Shown here: positions 58,189-64,000 of the stretch, piece after piece
Position numbering within the stretch: the stretch's first letter is position 1
Layout of the letters: each line of letters opens with the position of its first letter
From: JAPPOI01 sp028818055
Lineage (GTDB): Bacteria; Pseudomonadota; Alphaproteobacteria; Rhodobacterales; Rhodobacteraceae
DNA: 64,000 nt
Reading direction: 5' to 3'
Assembly (NCBI GenBank): GCA_965267405.1
Contig: OZ253954.1
Location: 806,001-870,000 of the forward strand
Translations under genes and position numbers: made by a program
The notes under the pieces: generated by a model
What the model saw: only the letters and a program-made list of their open reading frames with translations
The model's database searches: none
Told to the model about the DNA's origin: nothing

Positions 58189-58728
58189 CTACTGCTTTTC
58201 GAAGATTATGATCACGTCTCCGATATCAACACCATAACGGCGGACATACGCACGATTGAGCAACCGGTCTTCGGACAGAAGCCACATCCAATCGTCAAAG
58301 CTAACCTTAATGGTTTCATTGCCGCCATCAGCGGTCGGAACGGGAAGATCGATGGTATAGCGCCAGTTGAACGTGTCGCCCCTTTCGATGCCCCTTGCTT
58401 TGCCTTCAACACCGGGTGCGGTGCCGACCCAACTGTCCGGCCCGGTTTTCGAAAGCGTCCAAACCCTCTGTTCTGTCGCGCCGTCCTCGTAAACGAAATC
58501 TTCAACAAGCGTTAAGGTCTGGCCATCCCAGGTGCCGTTCACCGCGACGTCAAACCGGCGCCGAACCGTGCCGAATACGTCCTGAAACTGACCGCGCGCT
58601 ACGATCTCGCCATCGAAAAATGATTCAAGGTCCAGTTTTCGTTCGCTGAGCAATTCGTCTGTTGGCCCAGGTTTGCCCGTACAGGCAGCCAACAAAAGTA
58701 ATCCTGCACCGATAATGAATTTTCGCAT
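58189..58728 (-). CDS. DUF3833-family lipoprotein
   Basis: 179 residues with lipobox LAAC (Cys16). LDLESFFDGEIVARGQFQDVFGTVRRRFDV and NRAYVRRYGVDIGDVIIIFEK are the DUF3833 patterns; function unknown, envelope location. ATG 58728 follows AGAGGGA, but that ribosome site is within a hairpin. It is the second gene after DUF1353, 22 nt downstream. Confidence 0.9.
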   Translation of the reverse strand: MRKFIIGAGLLLLAACTGKPGPTDELLSERKLDLESFFDGEIVARGQFQDVFGTVRRRFDVAVNGTWDGQTLTLVEDFVYEDGATEQRVWTLSKTGPDSWVGTAPGVEGKARGIERGDTFNWRYTIDLPVPTADGGNETIKVSFDDWMWLLSEDRLLNRAYVRRYGVDIGDVIIIFEKQ

Positions 58729-58731
58729 AGC

Positions 58732-58750
58732 AATCCCTCTTTTAGGGATT
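58732..58750 (-). promoter_or_regulatory. hairpin covering the DUF3833 ribosome site
   Basis: On the minus strand AATCCC, TAAAAGA, GGGATT forms a 6-bp stem that contains most of the Shine-Dalgarno sequence, starting right after the DUF1353 stop. Translation of DUF3833 may depend on ribosomes arriving from DUF1353. Confidence 0.5.
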
Positions 58751-59338
58751 CTACGCGCGCGAGCTCCGATCAGATCGATCACGGGTTTCAGGCAATTCGA
58801 ACGGCAACCCACCTTTCAGCGCTTTGTCATCAAGGCTCACGTATCGTTCTTCATTCCTCAGCACGTAAGCAGATTGCCCGAACCAACGAACGGCAAGATA
58901 AATGGTCCAACGTCGCAACCACGAGACGTTTGATGCCTCCATGGCAATCAAAAACAACTTGTCGGCGAACAAACGGTCACGCTCCCACGGCCCAAGCCCA
59001 TTCACGTCTTGCCACGCGATATAAAGATAGTCGTGAAGGATCGCCGCTTCGAGCCACGGTCCAACCCGGCTAACAAACACGCGCCCAAGGCGAGGAACGC
59101 TGGTCAGGTCAGTGATCATACCCCGAGGGACCCGGATCAGCGTTGTTACGCCATCAATGTCAAACCGAGCCAGAAGATCGTGTTGGAGAATATAATCGCC
59201 GTCTTCGCCAACCCGATTTTGCACGGTGTTCAGAGGGCGGATCAGACTTAGGGCAGATCGAAACTCAAAATTATCAAGACGCGTCCAGTCTTTTGGATAA
59301 GGATCCTGACGTGAAACCGGATGATTAAATTTTTTCAT
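58751..59338 (-). CDS. DUF1353-family protein
   Basis: 195 residues. VPRGMITDLTSVPRLGR, AAILHDYLYIAWQ and ERDRLFADKLFLIAMEASNVSW are the DUF1353 motifs, with His and Asp residues placed like a metal or catalytic site. The family occurs in phages and as single chromosomal genes; no other phage gene is near. Function unknown. It heads a two-gene unit with DUF3833. Confidence 0.88.
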   Translation of the reverse strand: MKKFNHPVSRQDPYPKDWTRLDNFEFRSALSLIRPLNTVQNRVGEDGDYILQHDLLARFDIDGVTTLIRVPRGMITDLTSVPRLGRVFVSRVGPWLEAAILHDYLYIAWQDVNGLGPWERDRLFADKLFLIAMEASNVSWLRRWTIYLAVRWFGQSAYVLRNEERYVSLDDKALKGGLPFELPETRDRSDRSSRA

Positions 59339-59423
59339 GGGCGCAATTCACACCAATTGAAATCAAAGATCTGAAAACCACCACAATCTTGTCGGTGTGG
59401 CGCAAAGCAAGTATGGCCAAAGA

Positions 59424-60263
59424 ATGCTAGACAACGGCTCTGAAATCCATCCCCTCTTCGAGGGCGCACCTTCGACCACCGAGTTCAAGAAGCTTCGAAA
59501 GCGTATCATTCGAAACGTTCGCGAAGCGATCGATCACTACGGGATGATTGAAAACGGAGCGCGGTGGCTTGTGTGTCTGTCTGGTGGGAAGGACAGCTAC
59601 ACACTTTTGGCGGCGCTTTATGAACTGAAATGGCGTGGGCTTCTTCCTATCGAAATCTTGGCATGTAACTTAGATCAGGGTCAGCCTGGATTTCCCGCGA
59701 CTGTTCTTCCGAAATTCCTGGAAGAACGCCAGGTGCCTCACAGGATTGAGTACCAAGACACATATTCGGTTGTTGTCGATAAAGTTCCGCAGGGTCGAAC
59801 CTATTGTGCGCTTTGTTCCAGATTGAGACGGGGGCATCTGTATCGTATCGCCCGCGAAGAAGGGTGTTCGGCAGTCGTACTTGGCCATCACCGTGACGAC
59901 ATCCTTGAGACTTTCTTTATGAACCTGTTTCACGGTGGGCGGCTGGCCACGATGCCGCCGAAACTTGTGAACGAAGAAGGTGATCTATTCGTATATCGAC
60001 CGCTCGCTCATGTCGCCGAGGCTGATTGCGAAAAATTCGCAAACTCAATGAGTTATCCAATTATTCCCTGCGACTTGTGCGGAAGTCAGGACGGCCTTCA
60101 GCGCCAGCAAGTCAAAGCGATTCTAGATGGTTGGGAACGCAACAGCCCGGGCCGCCGACAAGTCATGTTTCGCGCATTGATGAATGCCCGTCCGTCTCAT
60201 CTTCTGGATCCGAAGCTGTTTGATTTTGCAAATCTTTCTCGCGACTTATCGGAAGACGCTTAG
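59424..60263 (+). CDS. ttcA: tRNA 2-thiocytidine biosynthesis protein
   Basis: 279 residues. The PP-loop SGGKDSYTLLAALYEL binds ATP; CALCSRLRRG and CDLCGSQ carry the cysteines for the 4Fe-4S cluster and sulfur transfer. TtcA thiolates C32 of certain tRNAs. ATG 59424 gives the usual short leader before HPLFEGAPSTTEFKKLRKRI; GTG 59397 would add nine residues. Confidence 0.94.
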   Translation: MLDNGSEIHPLFEGAPSTTEFKKLRKRIIRNVREAIDHYGMIENGARWLVCLSGGKDSYTLLAALYELKWRGLLPIEILACNLDQGQPGFPATVLPKFLEERQVPHRIEYQDTYSVVVDKVPQGRTYCALCSRLRRGHLYRIAREEGCSAVVLGHHRDDILETFFMNLFHGGRLATMPPKLVNEEGDLFVYRPLAHVAEADCEKFANSMSYPIIPCDLCGSQDGLQRQQVKAILDGWERNSPGRRQVMFRALMNARPSHLLDPKLFDFANLSRDLSEDA

Positions 60264-60350
60264 AAAAACGACGCAAGTTAACCCGACGTAGACTTTAGGT
60301 CCTTAGGTTTTTCTTCGGTCCGATTCTTGTGCCGGGAAAACATCGATCTA

Positions 60351-61907
60351 ATGAGCCTTGATCGTTTCAGTCTTTTGTCCGTCCGTCGCGTTCTCTTCTG
60401 GATCGCGACAGAGTTCCGAATGCTGGCGATCGTGCCACTTGTACTCGTGTGTGTGTACTGGTTTTCGGGAGAGCGCGCGTTGATCGTTACAGCAGCAGCT
60501 CTTCCAGTATTTGCACTTGCCTGTCATGCGACAATGGCCCGCACAACGATGGCCATTCGTGGAAGCTCAAATGACGTTGGCACGAGTTCTGATGCCAAGG
60601 CCTGGCTTGAAAACCAAGTTTTGTCTGGTGGCCAAAACGACTTTGGCGTGATTGCCGTTTCGATTGATAACCTCGACGCGCTTGAAGATCGCGTTGGTGA
60701 CGCCATGCAAGAGATTATTACCGGCGAATTGTCTTTAAGATTGCGGCGACTAATCCGAAGCGATGATGTTATCGCCGTTGGCGATGGGTGTGATTTCCTG
60801 ATATGTGTTGGCGACGTTAGGCCGCCAGAAACTGAAAATCTGCTGCTGCTTGCGCAAAGGCTTCAAGAAACACTTGATGATCCCTTTCACTATGCAACCA
60901 TCCGGACTTATTGCACCATTTCGCTTGGCATAGTTCGGTCAAGACAGTTGTCGTCACCAAAACCGGACGCGATGGTGTCTTCTGCCTTAATCGCGTTGGC
61001 TGAAGCGAAAGCAACGGGACCGGGGACGGTGCGGGTGTTTAAATCCTCAACAGGGGCGGCTCCGGCAAGCCACGGGGACTTGAATAGCCAAGTCGCTGCG
61101 TCTTTAGAGAACGGCGAAATCGTGGGCTGGTACCAGCCTCAGCTTTCAACCGATACCGGCAAAGTGTCGGGGTTTGAGGCTCTTGCCCGCTGGGAACATC
61201 CGTCACGCGGTCTCATCTCTCCAGCGACGTTTCTGGGCATTATCGAAAAAGCAGGCCTGTCGCAGCGCTTGGCCGAGGTCGTCCTGACGCATGCGCTGAC
61301 TGCTCTGCGAACATGGGATCGCGCGGGATTTGATATCCCATCGGTTGCGGTCAACTTTGCAACGGAAGAGCTTCGCAATCCGCGGCTTTCGGAGTACATC
61401 CGTTGGGAACTAGATCGCCACGACATCGCGCCAAATCGACTTTCAATAGAAGTCTTGGAGAACGTCATTGCCGAACGGCACGATGATATCGTGGCAAGAA
61501 ACCTGCGTAACCTCGCTGATATCGGCTGCCGAATTGAGTTGGACGATTTTGGCACTGGGTACACAAGCATCCTGAATATTCGGAAATTTTCAGTGTCTCG
61601 TATCAAGATCGATCGCCGCCTTGTCTCGAGAATTGACCAAGATGCCGACCAACGCGACCTCGTTGCGTCGCTTCTTGCCCTATCCGAGAGACTTGGCATC
61701 GAAACATTGGGCGAAGGCGTGGAAACGCCCGATGAACATGCGATGCTTGGGCAAATGGGATGCAACTATGTTCAGGGCTTTGCAATTGCGCGGCCCATGC
61801 CACTCGGCGACACATTGACGTGGGTCGCGGCCCATAATGCCGAACTGGAAAAGAAGCAGCCCCAGATGCCCATTTCTCCCAAAGGATCCGGTGTTGTCCG
61901 CCGATAA
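60351..61907 (+). CDS. membrane EAL phosphodiesterase with degenerate GGDEF domain
   Basis: 518 residues. Two N-terminal helices (about 18-60), a GGDEF-like domain whose motif reads VGDGCDF and should be inactive as cyclase, and an intact EAL domain: FEALARWEHP, VAVNFATEEL, SIEVLENVI, LDDFGTGYTSI, IKIDRRLV, GEGVETPDE. It should hydrolyse c-di-GMP. Start ATG 60351; the frame extends to 60327. Placed between ttcA and yidC. Confidence 0.92.
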   Translation: MSLDRFSLLSVRRVLFWIATEFRMLAIVPLVLVCVYWFSGERALIVTAAALPVFALACHATMARTTMAIRGSSNDVGTSSDAKAWLENQVLSGGQNDFGVIAVSIDNLDALEDRVGDAMQEIITGELSLRLRRLIRSDDVIAVGDGCDFLICVGDVRPPETENLLLLAQRLQETLDDPFHYATIRTYCTISLGIVRSRQLSSPKPDAMVSSALIALAEAKATGPGTVRVFKSSTGAAPASHGDLNSQVAASLENGEIVGWYQPQLSTDTGKVSGFEALARWEHPSRGLISPATFLGIIEKAGLSQRLAEVVLTHALTALRTWDRAGFDIPSVAVNFATEELRNPRLSEYIRWELDRHDIAPNRLSIEVLENVIAERHDDIVARNLRNLADIGCRIELDDFGTGYTSILNIRKFSVSRIKIDRRLVSRIDQDADQRDLVASLLALSERLGIETLGEGVETPDEHAMLGQMGCNYVQGFAIARPMPLGDTLTWVAAHNAELEKKQPQMPISPKGSGVVRR

Positions 61908-62046
61908 AGACTTTGGGCTGAAGCCTTTGGTGGGTAGCGACCAGTTACTGGAACACTTGTTCTGCCCAATGGAATTGGGATTTCGCTTGACCTTTTGGGT
62001 CTGGAAAGGTTGAACGACCGGCAATCCAGAACCACTTGGTATCGGA

Positions 62047-63945
62047 ATGGACGACCAGAATCGTAATTTGCTCTTGGCGATGGTGCTCAGCACCGCGGTG
62101 TTATTCGTATGGTGGACCCTGTTTCCGCCTCCCGAACCTTCACCCGTTGAAGAAACTGCCGTTGTCGGCACCGATGGTCAGGCAATATTGCCCTCGGCTG
62201 ATGCAGGCACCGACGCTGCGGCCTCGACCGGCACGCCATCAAATGACACTGCAATCGCCCCGGCTGAGGTTGAGCGGGTATCAATCGACACACCAAGCTT
62301 GAGTGGTTCGATTTCGATGTCAGGTGGTCGGATCGACACGTTATCGCTCAAAAACTACCAACAAACTCTGGCGGCGGGCTCCGGCGAGGTGCCGTTGCTG
62401 TCGCCTGTTGGAACAGAACAACCCTATTACGTGTTATTTGGCTGGGTGCCCGGTGGTAACCTTGGTGCAGATGATGTCCCTGGTTCGGGCACTGTTTGGT
62501 CTATTGAATCTGGCGGAGAGCTAACTCCAGAAAGCCCAGTAACATTGCGTTGGGACAGCGCGTCCGGCCTGATTTTCCGCCGCACCATTTCGGTCGACGA
62601 CGAATTCATGTTCTCTGTCACACAGACGGTCGAGAACCCAACTTCTGACACTGTTCGTCTTGCTCCCTACGGCATTGTTGCGCGAGAGGGTGAGCCCCAA
62701 GATTTGATGGGCTTCTTCATCATTCACGAGGGTGCCATCCGGATGAGCGATGGCGAGCTAGAAGAAATTGACTATTCCGACATGCCCGACCTTGGCAACG
62801 ACCCCGTTTGGGGTGCCTCGACGGATGTCATAGATGTCACCGAAAACGGCTGGGCCGGGTTCACAGACCACTACTGGATGACAGCGCTCATTCCCGAAGA
62901 AGGCAAGGCATTCACCTCGGTCGCACAGTATGTTTCGGGCGCCGATGTTTACCGGACCATGACCCGACAGCAGACCTTGGAAGTCGCCGCTGGCACCACC
63001 GTGTCGGCGGAAACCCAGGTGTTCGCGGGCGCAAAGGAATGGGAAACGATCCGCGATTACGAGGCGGGGCGCAAAATCGAAGGATTTCTACCTTCGCTGA
63101 GTTATTTCTTTGGCTTTTCGGATCAGACCGGTGTGAATGGATTCACCGACTCGATCGACTGGGGTTGGTTCTATTTCCTGACGAAACCAATCTTCTTTGT
63201 TCTTCACGAATTGAACGAGCTGATCGGCAACATGGGTTGGGCGATCATTGCACTTACCTTGTTGATCAAGGCCCTGCTATTCCCTCTCGCTCGCAAATCA
63301 TATGTCTCGATGGCGAAGATGAAGGAACTGCAGCCGGAGATGGAGAAAATCAAAGAGCGCGTCGGTGATGACAGGCAGAAACTTCAGACTGAGATGATGG
63401 GTCTGTACAAAAAGGAAAAGGTAAACCCGGCGTCCGGTTGTCTTCCTATTCTGCTTCAGATCCCGATCTTCTTCTCGCTCTACAAAGTTATCTTCGTCAC
63501 GATCGAATTGCGGCACGCGCCATTCTTTGGGCCCTTCCAGGACCTCAGCGCTCCGGACCCGACGTCGATCTTCAACTTCTTTGGCTTCCTGCCGTTTGCT
63601 GCGCCCACGCCCGGATCGCTCATGGCATTGATCTTTATTGGGATTTTGCCGCTTTTGCTGGGTATTTCGATGTGGCTCCAGCAAAAGCTCAACCCTGCTC
63701 CGACTGACCCAACTCAGGCGATGATCTTCGCCTGGATGCCTTGGGTTTTCATGTTCATGCTTGGCGGGTTTGCAAGTGGCCTGGTTATCTACTGGATCGC
63801 CAACAACGTCATAACATTCGTGCAGCAGTATCTGATCATGCGAACTCACGGGTACAAGCCTGACATTTGGGGGAACATCCGCGCTGGTAATCGAAAGACC
63901 GCGACCGAAACCTCGGATGCCGGTTCCAAGAAAACCAAAAAATGA
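62047..63945 (+). CDS. yidC: membrane protein insertase
   Basis: 632 residues. N-terminal helix (MDDQNRNLLLAMVLSTAVLF...), a large periplasmic beta-sandwich (about 50-360), and the conserved insertase core of five helices with the cytoplasmic coiled hairpin KMKELQPEMEKIKERVGDDRQ. The hydrophilic-groove Arg is in LARKSYVSM-type region FPLARKSY. It partners with YidD, whose gene is 12.6 kb away here. Its stop overlaps the next gene (ATGA). Confidence 0.97.
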   Translation: MDDQNRNLLLAMVLSTAVLFVWWTLFPPPEPSPVEETAVVGTDGQAILPSADAGTDAAASTGTPSNDTAIAPAEVERVSIDTPSLSGSISMSGGRIDTLSLKNYQQTLAAGSGEVPLLSPVGTEQPYYVLFGWVPGGNLGADDVPGSGTVWSIESGGELTPESPVTLRWDSASGLIFRRTISVDDEFMFSVTQTVENPTSDTVRLAPYGIVAREGEPQDLMGFFIIHEGAIRMSDGELEEIDYSDMPDLGNDPVWGASTDVIDVTENGWAGFTDHYWMTALIPEEGKAFTSVAQYVSGADVYRTMTRQQTLEVAAGTTVSAETQVFAGAKEWETIRDYEAGRKIEGFLPSLSYFFGFSDQTGVNGFTDSIDWGWFYFLTKPIFFVLHELNELIGNMGWAIIALTLLIKALLFPLARKSYVSMAKMKELQPEMEKIKERVGDDRQKLQTEMMGLYKKEKVNPASGCLPILLQIPIFFSLYKVIFVTIELRHAPFFGPFQDLSAPDPTSIFNFFGFLPFAAPTPGSLMALIFIGILPLLLGISMWLQQKLNPAPTDPTQAMIFAWMPWVFMFMLGGFASGLVIYWIANNVITFVQQYLIMRTHGYKPDIWGNIRAGNRKTATETSDAGSKKTKK

Positions 63946-64000
63946 CCGGCTCCATCTCCATGATTGTTCGCCATCCGATCAAGTCGATCGGACGGGAAAC
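63942..64000 (+). CDS. MOSC-domain protein, 5' end only
   Basis: 19 codons are in the window, MTGSISMIVRHPIKSIGRE. RHPIKSIG is the start of the beta-barrel domain before MOSC domains, which act on or near molybdenum cofactor sulfur. The ATG overlaps the yidC stop by 4 nt. The rest lies beyond the right edge. Confidence 0.65.
   Translation, partial: MTGSISMIVRHPIKSIGRE

Noticed and set aside
58751..59338. DUF1353 as a sign of prophage
   Set aside because: The family is frequent in phages, but no other phage gene, integrase or attachment repeat is near, and it forms a unit with a DUF3833 lipoprotein.
1..64000. CRISPR arrays, insertion sequences, toxin-antitoxin or phage-defence islands
   Set aside because: No regularly spaced repeats, transposases, terminal inverted repeats or recognisable defence genes were seen by eye in the window.

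Overview
The window looks like chromosomal DNA of an alphaproteobacterium of the order Rhodobacterales, probably the Roseobacter group. This is inferred from gene content and order: a phaZ/phaC/phaP polyhydroxyalkanoate locus with TGC-rich PhaR-type sites, MipZ, a PleD-like protein beside a DUF3572 gene, rpmH-rnpA-yidD, aroB-aroK near xerD, a GTTC-N7-GTTC LexA box, and a MOSC gene directly after yidC. Coding density is high and many neighbours overlap by 4 nt (ATGA or GTGA). I see no transposase, integron, prophage block or CRISPR array. XerD is the housekeeping recombinase.

Left part (1-17 kb): a small exported peptide, phoH, an ArsR/AHSA1/DUF1761 cassette between phoH and miaB, a GT-like protein of unknown function, a 2-hydroxyacid dehydrogenase coupled to a metalloprotease-like lipoprotein, an SH3 protein, an MBL-fold sulfur-type hydrolase, a VOC protein behind a SoxR-box promoter, trmB, aroA, a GFA protein, a PhyH oxygenase, a DUF2157 membrane protein, a PfkB sugar/nucleoside kinase, nth and an AraC-type/O6-alkylguanine methyltransferase.

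Middle part (17-45 kb): an OmpA lipoprotein, galU, a FadR-type regulator, ettA, fucU, two tandem CBU_0592-like membrane proteins, YceI, an ImuA-like gene with a perfect LexA box, an aldo/keto reductase, a coupled lipoprotein/lipocalin/NAD-binding trio, an XRE regulator divergent from a fatty acid desaturase, a DMT transporter, NUDIX and DUF983 proteins. Then comes an EF-hand / ECF sigma / anti-sigma / heavy-metal-sensor cluster, a PleD-like diguanylate cyclase with degenerate receivers, the PHA locus, an HWE kinase/response regulator pair, a DapA-fold lyase, mipZ and a second aldo/keto reductase.

Right part (45-64 kb): tRNA-Arg(ACG), a TVP38 / flavin disulfide oxidoreductase / histidine kinase operon, rpmH-rnpA-yidD, a WYL regulator, a lytic transglycosylase, ssb, aroB-aroK, xerD with two upstream unknowns, a metallophosphatase-like protein with lost metal ligands, a CNNM/CBS transporter, DUF3833 and DUF1353 proteins, ttcA, an EAL phosphodiesterase, yidC and the start of a MOSC gene.

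The most interesting candidate systems are the calcium-binding EF-hand gene joined to an ECF sigma operon through a 12-bp stem-loop, the TVP38/oxidoreductase/kinase operon, the SOS-controlled ImuA-like gene, the SoxR-box VOC gene, and the phaP control region with three PhaR-like elements around a good promoter. All functions are read from sequence alone; no searches were run.
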